This document shows positions 8,654 through 17,531 of a DNA stretch of 41,235 nt, in pieces. Under the pieces are notes generated by a model, which ran no database searches, was not told the DNA's origin, and saw only the letters and a list, made by a program, of their open reading frames with translations. Location: assembly GCF_029893105.1 (NCBI RefSeq), contig NZ_JARXWG010000033.1:1-41235 (forward strand), read 5' to 3'. Position numbers and translations under genes: made by a program. Origin of the DNA: Parabacteroides sp. PF5-9 (GTDB lineage: Bacteria; Bacteroidota; Bacteroidia; Bacteroidales; Tannerellaceae). Numbering within the stretch: the first letter of the stretch is position 1; every line of letters begins with the position of its first letter.

Positions 8654-9964
8654 TTATCTGGATAATAGATATGTTTTAAATGCAGTGAAATCTTTCTTTA
8701 GCGGAACACTTTGTTTGGTTCCTTTCATAAACGCCTGTAGTTTAGCCGGAATCTCAATCTCTTTTTCCAGAATACGATCTACCGTATCTTTGAATTTTGC
8801 CGGATGAGCTGTTTCAAGAAAAACACCTGTTTCATTTTCATTCAGCCCTTTTTCCAGTGCGAGATAACCACAAGCACCGTGAGGGTCTAATAAATAATCG
8901 GTCTGTTTATATACCCGTCTGATTGCTTCAGCTATTTCTTCATCGGTAAAACGATCACCCGAAATCAGATTGGTGATAATCCGATGTGTCTCTTCGTTAT
9001 TCCCATAGAGATCGAGGATACGGGCAAAATTGCTCGGATCACCTACGTCCATGGCATTAGCAATCGTTGCTACGGATGGACGTGGACGATAGATCCCGGT
9101 ATTCAGGTATTCCAGAAACACATCATTCCGGTTGTTGGCGGCTATAAAGCGTTTAACCGGTAATCCCATCCGATGAGCAAAAAGGCCAGCTGTTATGTTA
9201 CCGAAATTACCGCTTGGAACACAAACCACCAGTTCATCGGCTTTATCTATCCGGTCTAATTGGGCATAAGCATTGAAATAGTAAAACGATTGAGGAAGAA
9301 AACGAGCCACATTGATCGAATTGGCTGAAGTCAGCATCATATGATGGTTTAATTCATCATCCATAAATGCCGATTTGACCAACGCCTGGCAATCATCGAA
9401 TGTTCCGTCTATTTCCAAAGCTGTAATGTTCTGACCCAATGTCGTAAACTGACATTCCTGGATCGGACTCACTTTCCCTTTGGGATACAATACATAGACA
9501 TGAATGCCTTCAACACCCAGAAATCCGTTGGCAACAGCACTGCCGGTATCACCGGAGGTTGCTACAAGTACATTTACCTCTTTGATCCCTTGTTTTTGAA
9601 TGAAATAACCCAATAGTCTTGCCATAAAACGAGCTCCTACATCTTTAAAAGCGAGGGTAGGCCCATGGAATAGTTCCAGACTGTATATATTGTTCTCGAC
9701 AGCAACAACAGGTGTTTCAAAAGAGAGTGTCTCTTTTACTATTTTATCAAGTGTCTCTGATGTGATGTCTTCACCGAAAAAAGCTTGTGCGACGCTACAG
9801 GCTATTTCATGAAACGACATATTTTTAAGATTCCGGATCATCTTTTGATCCAACGGATGAATATGCTCAGGCATATACAACCCTTTGTCACTTGCCAGTC
9901 CTTTGACTACGGCTTCTTCCAGAGATGCAAGTGTTGCGTTTTTATTTGTACTGTAATATTTCAT
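8654..9964 (-). CDS. thrC: Threonine synthase
   Basis: PLP-dependent enzyme converting O-phosphohomoserine to threonine, the last step of threonine synthesis, in the cytosol. It is 436 residues, normal for the family. The PLP-binding lysine is K107 in LFHGPTLAFKDVGARFM, and ATSGDTGSAVANGF (about 158-171) is the phosphate-binding loop. It starts 21 bp after the apgM-like gene ends and follows thrA, so it is the third gene of a thrA-apgM-thrC operon ending in the hairpin at 8588-8632. It is probably regulated together with the operon by the attenuator candidate upstream of thrA. Confidence 0.96.
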   Translation of the reverse strand: MKYYSTNKNATLASLEEAVVKGLASDKGLYMPEHIHPLDQKMIRNLKNMSFHEIACSVAQAFFGEDITSETLDKIVKETLSFETPVVAVENNIYSLELFHGPTLAFKDVGARFMARLLGYFIQKQGIKEVNVLVATSGDTGSAVANGFLGVEGIHVYVLYPKGKVSPIQECQFTTLGQNITALEIDGTFDDCQALVKSAFMDDELNHHMMLTSANSINVARFLPQSFYYFNAYAQLDRIDKADELVVCVPSGNFGNITAGLFAHRMGLPVKRFIAANNRNDVFLEYLNTGIYRPRPSVATIANAMDVGDPSNFARILDLYGNNEETHRIITNLISGDRFTDEEIAEAIRRVYKQTDYLLDPHGACGYLALEKGLNENETGVFLETAHPAKFKDTVDRILEKEIEIPAKLQAFMKGTKQSVPLKKDFTAFKTYLLSR

Positions 9965-9984
9965 GTTTTATGTGGACTTTGTAA

Positions 9985-11193
9985 CTAATAAAGAACTACT
10001 TTTTTGATGAATTCATCTTTTTCCAATATGCCATATTTCCCGTTTTCTACAACATATTCATCGAAAGCCATAACCTTATCCGGCTGTTCTCCGGGTTTGT
10101 AGATAAGGAAAGGAACCGGTTTGTTTGTATGTGTACGGATAGCGCATGGCGTCGGATGATCTGGCAGAATGGCTATGGCGACAGGTTCATCCCATTGCTG
10201 CAACTCTTCGAATATCAAACGTATAACCCGTCTGTCAAGGTATTCAATGGTTTTTACTTTCAGATCGACATCTCCTTCATGCCCTGCCTCATCACTCGCT
10301 TCGATATGCAGGTATACAAAGTCGTGGGTTTTTAAAGCGTCTAATGCAGCTTGTGCTTTTCCTTCATAATTGGTGTCGTAGAGGCCAGTAGCTCCTTCCA
10401 CCTGTATCACATCCAAACCGGCATACACTCCGATCCCGCGAATTAAATCGACAGCGGAAATAACCGCCCCTTTCTCGAAACCTAACATCTCCGACATCGT
10501 TTGCATAGCAGGACGGTATCCAGGTGACCAGGGCCAGATACTGTTTGCTGGATCTTTCCCCTCTATTATGCGTTTTTGATTCACCGGATGATCTTTCAGG
10601 ATCTCTTGCGATTTCAGGATAAGTGCGTTTAATAATTTCGCGGTATCTTCTGCTTCAGGAACTAACGGTTCGATCATCAACGGTTGAAAAGGATGAAGGG
10701 GTACGTCATGTGGAGGCGTACAATCCAACTCTTTACTCCCTGTTTTTAAGACCAAGAGATGACGATAAGAAACACCGGTATGGAACCTGACCATATCCGA
10801 TCCTAATTTTTCGTTCAGCGTTTTGATCAATTCATCAGCTTCCTCTGTCGTAATGTGTCCTGCCGAATGATTCTTAATCAGTTCTTTTTCTATACAAATG
10901 AGGTTGCAACGCAAAGCTACTTCTCCGGCTTCCAGATTGACTCCCATACTGGCAGCTTCCAAAACAGCGCGTCCTTCATACATTTTAGGTAAATCATAAC
11001 CTAATATGGTTAAGTTTGCCACTTCACTTCCGGGTAGATAACCTTCCGGAACAGTCTGCATTCGACCGGTTATCCCTAATTGTGCCAATTTGTCCATATA
11101 GGGCGTTTGAGCATATTGAAGCGGAGTCTTATTACCTAAGGCTTCAATGGGTTCATCGGCCATACCGTCGCCAAGAATTATTATGCTTTTCAT
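9985..11193 (-). CDS. ApgM-like alkaline-phosphatase-superfamily enzyme, predicted homoserine kinase
   Basis: A 402-residue member of the archaeal-type cofactor-independent phosphoglycerate mutase family. GDGMAD (residues 8-13) carries the first metal ligand, S56 in LPGSEVANLTILGYD is the expected phospho-acceptor serine, and AILPDHPTPC near the C-terminus supplies further metal ligands. Where such a gene sits between thrA and thrC, as here, and no classical thrB is present, it has been proposed to act as the homoserine kinase; that role is inferred from context. The frame stays open 21 codons further upstream, but those codons come from an inverted copy and a GACAATTGAC repeat, so the ATG at 11193 is the start. 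Confidence 0.88.
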   Translation of the reverse strand: MKSIIILGDGMADEPIEALGNKTPLQYAQTPYMDKLAQLGITGRMQTVPEGYLPGSEVANLTILGYDLPKMYEGRAVLEAASMGVNLEAGEVALRCNLICIEKELIKNHSAGHITTEEADELIKTLNEKLGSDMVRFHTGVSYRHLLVLKTGSKELDCTPPHDVPLHPFQPLMIEPLVPEAEDTAKLLNALILKSQEILKDHPVNQKRIIEGKDPANSIWPWSPGYRPAMQTMSEMLGFEKGAVISAVDLIRGIGVYAGLDVIQVEGATGLYDTNYEGKAQAALDALKTHDFVYLHIEASDEAGHEGDVDLKVKTIEYLDRRVIRLIFEELQQWDEPVAIAILPDHPTPCAIRTHTNKPVPFLIYKPGEQPDKVMAFDEYVVENGKYGILEKDEFIKKVVLY

Positions 11194-11451
11194 AATAATT
11201 CTTGGAATTGACAATTGACAATGGATAATTGGCTCAGGCCGATCTTCGATTGACAATTGAAGATTGAAACACTTGTTTTACACATATATATCATAGTTGC
11301 AATATCAGATATTATTTTGTTTTTCTTACTATACTGATGGTGAGTCGGATGATTTCGTTGCAATCATTCATTTTACTGATGAAATCTGCCCTGGATTGAG
11401 CATGTTCACTTTCGTCAATTGTCAATTTCGCAGGTGTTATCTCAATCGCTA
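11194..11451. repeat. GACAATTGAC-type element between apgM and thrA, bounded by hairpins
   Basis: A non-coding insert of about 250 bp inside the threonine operon. Inverted copies of aattgacaattgac occur at 11206-11219 and 11414-11427. Next to the left copy lies the 17-mer ggctcaggccgatcttc (11231-11247), found again at 35709-35725. Outside the repeats, two long hairpins bring in the flanking genes: ccaagaattattatg (11171-11185) pairs with 11191-11205 over the apgM start, and ttatctcaatcgcta (11437-11451) pairs with 11460-11474 over the thrA stop. No T-tract follows, so they look like RNA-stability or insertion-footprint structures and not terminators. Confidence 0.75.
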
Positions 11452-13890
11452 TCGAATGTTAGCGATTGAGATAATATCTGCGAATACTCCCGCCGCAGTC
11501 ACATCTGCTCCGGCTCCATAACCTTTGATGACCATCGGATATTCGTTATATCTTTCGGTGGAGATCATGATGATATTATTGCTTCCTTCCAGCTCATAGA
11601 AAGGATGGTGGCTACCCACTTCTTGTAAGCCGATTTCACATCTGCCGTTATCCATTTGAGCCACAAAACGGAGCCGTTTATTTTCCGATTCCAATTTTTG
11701 TCGGCGTGCTTCAAATTCACCATCCGTCTCTTTGATCGTTTTCCAGAACTCCTCCAGAGAACCTTTGAAGTATTTTTCTGAAATGATCGGTTGTTGTTTG
11801 ACGTCTTTTTGTTCTATTTGATATCCGGCTTCACGGGCAAGGATCACCAGTTTGCGGATAACATCTTTGCCGCTCAGATCGATACGGGGATCAGGTTCGG
11901 AATATCCAGCTTCTTTAGCCATATGAATCGCTTTGCTGAAAGGAATTTCTGCACTAATCGTATTGAAAATAAAATTCAGTGTTCCCGATAATACCGCTTC
12001 AAGTTTGAGAATATGATCGCCGCTATTGATCAAATCATTCATTGTATTGATGATCGGGAGTCCGGCGCCCACATTCGTTTCAAAGAGAAATTTAATGTTT
12101 CGTTTACGCGCCGTTTCTTTCAATTGGTGATAATTCTCGTATGGAGAAGAAGCCGCTTCTTTGTTTGCAGCAACAACAGAAACACTGTTATTCATCAACT
12201 TTTCGTAGATCGCCGCCACATTTGCACTTGCGGTACAATCGACAAAGACCGAATTGAAGATATTCATATTCAGAATCTCTTCACATAATAGATCCGGATT
12301 ACTCTCAATGCCGTCTTTTTTCAGTTCCTCAATACAGGTGTCCAGATTTAAACCTTCCCGGCGGAATAAGGCCCGTTTGGAGTTGGATACGCCTACAACA
12401 TTCAGTTTTAATCCGTTTTGTTGCATCAATTTAGGTTGCTGGATTTTGATCTGTTCCAACAGATTACCACCTACCGTGCCTACCCCTGCAATAAAAAGAT
12501 TCAATACCTTATATTCCGAAAGGAAAAAAGAGTCGTGTATCGAGTTTAACGCTTTACGTAAATACTTTAATTTGATAACAAAGGATATATTTGTTTCAGA
12601 GGCTCCTTGTGCACAAGCGATCACACTGATTCCTGCCTGGCCGAGCGTGCCGAATAACTTACCTGCAATGCCGGGAGTCCGTTTCATATTTTCACCGACA
12701 ATAGCTACCGTGGCCAGTTCTTTTTCTGCCGTGATATCGCTGATTTCTCCCTGTACACGTTCCAGTGCAAATTCTTCGTTTAAGACCTCTACTGCCAGGT
12801 CGGCATCACCATTTTTTACAGCAAATGTGGTGTTATTCTCCGAACTGGCTTGCGATACCATAAATACGCTGATACCGTTTTTAGCCAACGTTTTGAAGAT
12901 GCGGTAATTGACACCGATTACACCTACCATACCCAGTCCCTGTACGGTGATCAGGCAGGTATCATTGATTGAAGAGATTCCTTTAATTAATGCCTTCCCA
13001 CCTTCTTTAGGACGTTCTTTCGATATATATGTACCCGGAGCTTCCGGATTGAACGTATTCAGAATGCGGATGGGTATATTTTTATGATATACCGGATAGA
13101 TCGTCGGCGGATAAATCACTTTGGCTCCGAAGTTACACAACTCCATCGCTTCGGTAAAACTTAACCGGTCGATGACGTAGGCCGAACTGATCACTTTCGG
13201 ATCAGCTGTCATAAAGCCATCTACATCCGTCCATATCTCCAATACGGAGGCATCTAAAGCTGTTGCTAAAATGGATGCCGTATAATCTGATCCACCACGT
13301 CCCAGGTTTGTTACTTCGCCGTTTTCGCTGCTGGAGGATATAAAACCCGGAACAAGCGATACTTTTGGCAGTGGTTGGAATGTTTCCTGGATGAGTTTAT
13401 TGGTCTGTTCAAAATCAACAATATGTTTATTGAACTGTTTGACTGTTTTTATGAATTTGCGTGAATCGAATAATCGGGCGTCTTTAATGACATTCGATAG
13501 AATGGTCGAAGAAATACGTTCTCCATAGCTGACGATCGTATCGGTGGTTTTGTCTGAAAGGTCGGAAATCAGATAGACACCTTTAAAGATGTTTCCCAAC
13601 TCATCCAATAAAGACATGACCTTTTCCTGTGTCTCTTTTTGTACTGTTTTTTCAGGGATTACCCCTTCGATCACTTCGAGGTGACGGGATATGATTTCGG
13701 ATAAAGCCTTTTCATAAGCCACATCTCCTTTGGCAGCCATGGCGGATGTCGCCAGCAACTTATCTGTGATACCGCCTAAAGCAGAAACTACTACAATAAC
13801 AGGCTCATCAATCGCCTCTACAATCTTTTTTACATTCAAGATACTATTCACGGAACCTACGGATGTTCCGCCGAATTTTAATACTTTCAT
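11449..13890 (-). CDS. thrA: Bifunctional aspartate kinase / homoserine dehydrogenase I
   Basis: An 813-residue fused enzyme catalysing the first and third steps of the aspartate pathway. The N-terminal aspartate kinase begins MKVLKFGGTSVGSVNS and contains the GGSDYTAS segment (about 203-210). Paired ACT domains (about 310-460, ISSINDTCLITVQGLGMVG and ATVAIVGENMKRTPG) are the usual threonine-feedback region. The homoserine dehydrogenase starts near VLNLFIAGVGTVGGNLLEQI (about 460), with NVGAGLPIINTMNDL and LSGTLNFIFN downstream. It is the first gene of the threonine operon, with a candidate attenuator upstream. Its stop codon lies in a 15-bp perfect hairpin (11437-11474). Confidence 0.97.
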   Translation of the reverse strand: MKVLKFGGTSVGSVNSILNVKKIVEAIDEPVIVVVSALGGITDKLLATSAMAAKGDVAYEKALSEIISRHLEVIEGVIPEKTVQKETQEKVMSLLDELGNIFKGVYLISDLSDKTTDTIVSYGERISSTILSNVIKDARLFDSRKFIKTVKQFNKHIVDFEQTNKLIQETFQPLPKVSLVPGFISSSSENGEVTNLGRGGSDYTASILATALDASVLEIWTDVDGFMTADPKVISSAYVIDRLSFTEAMELCNFGAKVIYPPTIYPVYHKNIPIRILNTFNPEAPGTYISKERPKEGGKALIKGISSINDTCLITVQGLGMVGVIGVNYRIFKTLAKNGISVFMVSQASSENNTTFAVKNGDADLAVEVLNEEFALERVQGEISDITAEKELATVAIVGENMKRTPGIAGKLFGTLGQAGISVIACAQGASETNISFVIKLKYLRKALNSIHDSFFLSEYKVLNLFIAGVGTVGGNLLEQIKIQQPKLMQQNGLKLNVVGVSNSKRALFRREGLNLDTCIEELKKDGIESNPDLLCEEILNMNIFNSVFVDCTASANVAAIYEKLMNNSVSVVAANKEAASSPYENYHQLKETARKRNIKFLFETNVGAGLPIINTMNDLINSGDHILKLEAVLSGTLNFIFNTISAEIPFSKAIHMAKEAGYSEPDPRIDLSGKDVIRKLVILAREAGYQIEQKDVKQQPIISEKYFKGSLEEFWKTIKETDGEFEARRQKLESENKRLRFVAQMDNGRCEIGLQEVGSHHPFYELEGSNNIIMISTERYNEYPMVIKGYGAGADVTAAGVFADIISIANIR

Positions 13891-13900
13891 CGTATATTTT

Positions 13901-13999
13901 TTAATTATGTATTAGTGAATAAAAAGAACCGGGATACCGGTGAAAAAAGAGATGCAATACAGTAAGGATTGCAACAATGCAGGGCGTGGCCGCTGCCAT
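13901..13999 (-). CDS. Candidate thr leader peptide
   Basis: A 32-codon frame between the leader hairpin and thrA encodes a peptide starting MAAATPCIVAILTVLHLFF and ending ten bases before thrA. Thr and Ile codons occur at residues 5, 8, 11 and 13, less dense than in classical thr leaders. Its position, overlapping an intrinsic terminator just ahead of thrA, fits attenuation. Two other short leader frames exist further upstream, so this choice is uncertain. Confidence 0.35.
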   Translation of the reverse strand: MAAATPCIVAILTVLHLFFHRYPGSFYSLIHN

Positions 14000-14003
14000 T
14001 GTT
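13916..14003 (-). promoter_or_regulatory. Candidate thr operon attenuator
   Basis: Two hairpins are seen on the minus strand. The first pairs 13973-13982 with 13993-14003 (aacaatgcag with ctgccattgtt, one bulged base). The second is accgg/ccggt at 13928-13941, followed on the minus strand by tctttttatt, a typical intrinsic terminator, 38 bp ahead of thrA. A terminator between promoter and first gene, with a translatable frame over it, is the expected layout of transcription attenuation. No mutually exclusive pairing was computed. Confidence 0.5.
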
Positions 14004-14369
14004 TAATTGTTGATTCTAACCCCCCAAGGGGTCATTGTTAATGCCCACGTGTAATATGCAAGGTCTGCACTCATTGTTTGTCTAGTTATTTTCGTATTGC
14101 GATGGCAATATTACGCATTTTTTTCCAGAATCAAATATTTTTTGCTGAAAGAAGTGACATTTTTCAATGATAATGGTTGGTTTAATGACAAATTTATGGA
14201 GAAGCGGGTTCAACCCTTATCAAGGTTGAGGCGAGTGCGTTTAACGATTTACCCCGGGTAAAAACCCGGGGTATGTATAATCTACCCTTCGGAGGGGTAA
14301 CTACTTACAACTTGTACCCTATTTAAAGATAAGAAGTACTTTTGATACACCCACTTAGGGGGAGAGGCT
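14004..14369. other. Spacer between the aldo/keto reductase gene and the thr leader
   Basis: No gene seen. It holds two compact palindromes, taccccgggt/acccggggta at 14250-14273 with an aaaa loop and taccc/gggta at 14283-14299 with a cuucgg-like loop, plus a CCCC/GGGG pair near 14018-14033. These share the ccccgggt core with the repeat cluster at 16781-17147. They lie just after the reductase stop and may terminate it, although T-tracts are absent. Confidence 0.5.
14189..14196 (-). promoter_or_regulatory. Candidate -7 box for the thr operon
   Basis: The minus strand reads TAAATTTG, matching TAnnTTTG. Transcription from here would give a leader of about 290 nt before thrA, long enough for attenuation. 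Confidence 0.35.
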
Positions 14370-15266
14370 TTATTCCTTTTTTAATCGCATTACTCTTTCG
14401 ATCGCATCATCCATTTGTGCGACTGATTCCAGTCCAAGAGTCATGCAATGGATATTGCTTTGTGTGAGTGCATATTGAATGGATTGTTCGCGTTCTTCGT
14501 CTTTGACATGACTGCCTTCTCCGAAAATTTTCATACCCATGACTGCTTTTCCGTTTTTCCGGGCCCGTCCGAGAAGTTCACTGACGGCTTCAGGCGTTCC
14601 ATCCATTTTCGACTGGAACGGATTGATACGGGCAAGAATCACGTCGACCCATGGCGAATCGACCGCTTCTACCATGGCGTCCCAGTTATGACAGGATACA
14701 CCAACTGCTTTGACTATACCCTCTTGTTTGGCTTTGGATAATCCGTCTACATAATGTTTCCGGGTAACGCTCCAATTACCTTGCGTCATGCAATGCATCA
14801 GGATAATATCAAAATAGTCTGTCCCGACTTCCTGGCGAAACCGATCGAGAATTTTGTCGACCGGTTCGATTTTATCCGAACCTTCTTCGTAAGTCCATAT
14901 TTTAGACATCAGGGTTATCTTTTCACGCGGCATACTTTTTATAGCCTCTCCAACATAAGGATGCGATCCGTAGCCATCAGCCATATCAAAGAATGTAATA
15001 CCTCTGTCATAGGCATGGTGAGCCATCTTAAGGAAGTTGTCCATGCCCAACCGTGTTTGATTAGACCCTTTATTGTACCCTACCGTTCCGGTACCCATGG
15101 CTATCCGGGAGACAGTTAGTCCTGTTTCACCGAATTTTACCTTGTCGACAGCCGTATTTAAAGGAAGTAAAGCGTTTATATTCGCTATTCCCGAGCGGGA
15201 AATAGATAAACTGGCCACTCCGGCCATTCCGGCCTGTATAAATCTGCGTCTGTTTATTTTACTCAT
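14370..15266 (-). CDS. Tat-exported aldo/keto reductase
   Basis: A 298-residue NAD(P)H-dependent oxidoreductase of the aldo/keto reductase superfamily. The N-terminus KINRRRFIQAGMAGVASLSIS is a twin-arginine signal, so it should be exported folded by the Tat system encoded at 37612-38661. The AKR tetrad is visible: Asp and Tyr in FFDMADGYGSHPYVGEAI, Lys in LMSKIW, and His in DIILMHCMTQ. The segment GVSCHNWDAMVEA is typical of bacterial AKRs. The substrate is unknown. It is probably monocistronic; the esterase upstream on the same strand ends in its own terminator. Confidence 0.88.
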   Translation of the reverse strand: MSKINRRRFIQAGMAGVASLSISRSGIANINALLPLNTAVDKVKFGETGLTVSRIAMGTGTVGYNKGSNQTRLGMDNFLKMAHHAYDRGITFFDMADGYGSHPYVGEAIKSMPREKITLMSKIWTYEEGSDKIEPVDKILDRFRQEVGTDYFDIILMHCMTQGNWSVTRKHYVDGLSKAKQEGIVKAVGVSCHNWDAMVEAVDSPWVDVILARINPFQSKMDGTPEAVSELLGRARKNGKAVMGMKIFGEGSHVKDEEREQSIQYALTQSNIHCMTLGLESVAQMDDAIERVMRLKKE

Positions 15267-15388
15267 GATAAAAAGTTGAGAGTTGTTTATAAATAAATTA
15301 AATCCAGGTTGAGTTTTTTAGGAAGGCAATATACATCTTTTTCCGGATAAGACTAAATAAGCTTCAAATAAAATTCAAAACAGCTTCT

Positions 15389-15429
15389 AAAAAAGAGTGT
15401 CCGAATTGACTTTCCGGACACTCTTTTTT
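15389..15429 (-). terminator. Terminator after the esterase gene
   Basis: Perfect 15-bp stem (15389-15403 with 15415-15429, core gagtgtccg/cggacactc) with an 11-nt loop and T-runs on both sides, so it can act in either direction. It follows the esterase stop by 13 bp. Confidence 0.85.
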
Positions 15430-15442
15430 TATCATTGAGGGA

Positions 15443-16606
<1,164 letters not shown>

Positions 16607-16639
16607 CTAAAAAAATTAAGTATTGAATTAAGATGGATA

Positions 16640-16647
16640 CAAATCTA
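16640..16647 (-). promoter_or_regulatory. -7 box for the esterase gene
   Basis: The minus strand reads TAGATTTG, an exact TAnnTTTG match 37-44 bp upstream of the start codon. Confidence 0.5.
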
Positions 16648-16780
16648 ATATAAATCCGCAGAATAAAGCGAATCAATGATTAAAACAATATGGCTTTGAT
16701 GTATTTGCTTATGAATATCTTATTTAATGTGAGTTATAAGTTTCAATTTAGAAGCGTTGAATCGTATGGGGTATTTTCAA

Positions 16781-17147
16781 CAACCACGGGTTTGCTTCGC
16801 TACACCCGCGGTTACGCATATGAATCCCTAACGGGATTTTCCTGCAAAAAGACAAAGAGTATACCCGTTCATGTAAGTTGTAAAAATAAGCTTCGAATGG
16901 AAGAAAAGGTGAAGATAGTGAAAGCGAACGCCACAGGCGTTCAATGTGCATAACCCCGGGTGAAGAGGAGCGTAGCGGATCGACCCGGGGTGAATAGATA
17001 CCACTCTCCAATCAACGCCGATAGGTGTTGAACCGCAGATGATTGAACACCTTCGGCGTTCGTTTGTTACACTCATTATATACCCCGGGTCGATCCGCTA
17101 CGCTCCTCTTCACCCGGGGTTATGCACATTAAATCCCTGCGGGATTT
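16781..17147. repeat. Modular palindrome cluster with a 49-bp perfect inverted repeat
   Basis: The arms 16943-16991 and 17082-17130 are exact reverse complements over 49 bp (core taaccccgggtgaagaggag) around a 90-bp centre. Small hairpins surround them: aaccacgggt/acccgcggtt (16782-16813, one mismatch), aatccc/gggatt (16823-16838), gaacgcc/ggcgttc (16926-16942), aacgcc/ggtgtt (17014-17029), a related pair at 17045-17061, and aaatccc/gggattt (17131-17147). A module of CCCGGGGTTA, then GCAyAT, then a small hairpin recurs three times. It could fold into one long hairpin or cruciform and resembles REP/BIME or MITE sequence. Confidence 0.85.
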
Positions 17148-17286
17148 GGCCTTCGAAAAACCTTCAAACATTACCCTACTTGGAATAAATATTTAAATTC
17201 ACATTTATTATTAAAACCCCTTATCAGAACGGTCTGCATTGCCTCTTCGAATCATTGGGTTTGTCTCTATTTTTTGTATGAGAGAG

Positions 17287-17382
17287 TTAATCGTCTACCA
17301 GTTGTGTCACTTTCGTCTACCAATTGGATCACTTTCGTCTACCAACTGTGTCACTATCGTCTACCAACTGTTAGACGATTAA
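17287..17382. repeat. Array B: four units at 22-bp period
   Basis: Units start at 17292, 17314, 17336 and 17358, each 22 bp apart, with the consensus cgtctaccaactgtgtcac. The fourth is cut short by a closing gttagacg. The whole array is framed by an 11-bp perfect inverted repeat, ttaatcgtcta (17287-17297) and tagacgattaa (17372-17382). It ends 150 bp before the DUF5009 gene. Its unit has no sequence in common with array A or C, only the same count and period. Confidence 0.85.
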
Positions 17383-17410
17383 TTTTTCAGAATGAAATGG
17401 TTGATACAGT

Positions 17411-17473
17411 CAGATGAAAGGGGTAACGTGTCTCAATGAAAAGATGAAGGTGTTCGGGTGGTTTTGTTCGAAA
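17411..17473 (+). repeat. 63-bp direct repeat, copy 1
   Basis: Aligns without gaps to 18693-18755 with about 53 of 63 positions identical, including a 23-bp identical core containing gtgtctcaatgaaaagatga. It lies just upstream of the DUF5009 gene's promoter box. Confidence 0.8.
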
Positions 17474-17500
17474 AACTAGTGTGGTTTACAATGAAATAAT

Positions 17501-17508
17501 TAGATTTG
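17501..17508 (+). promoter_or_regulatory. -7 box for the DUF5009 gene
   Basis: TAGATTTG followed by C matches TAnnTTTG exactly, 23-30 bp before the ATG at 17532. Confidence 0.5.
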
Positions 17509-17531
17509 CATGAATCTGAATAAAGTCGCTT

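Noticed and set aside
11194-11256. Extended apgM start with 21 extra residues
   Set aside because: The extra codons come from an inverted copy and a GACAATTGAC repeat; the family begins with MKSIIILGDGM.
12254-12907. 217-codon plus-strand frame inside thrA
   Set aside because: Antisense to conserved aspartate kinase/homoserine dehydrogenase codons; low-complexity Ser/Phe/Asn composition.
14079-14125. Upstream leader peptide MRNIAIAIRK ahead of thrA
   Set aside because: It has three Ile codons but lies far from the terminator hairpin and is too short to judge; the frame nearest the terminator was preferred.
16690-17076. Small open frames in the palindrome cluster on both strands
   Set aside because: They consist of inverted-repeat sequence read in several frames, so openness reflects the repeat and not coding.
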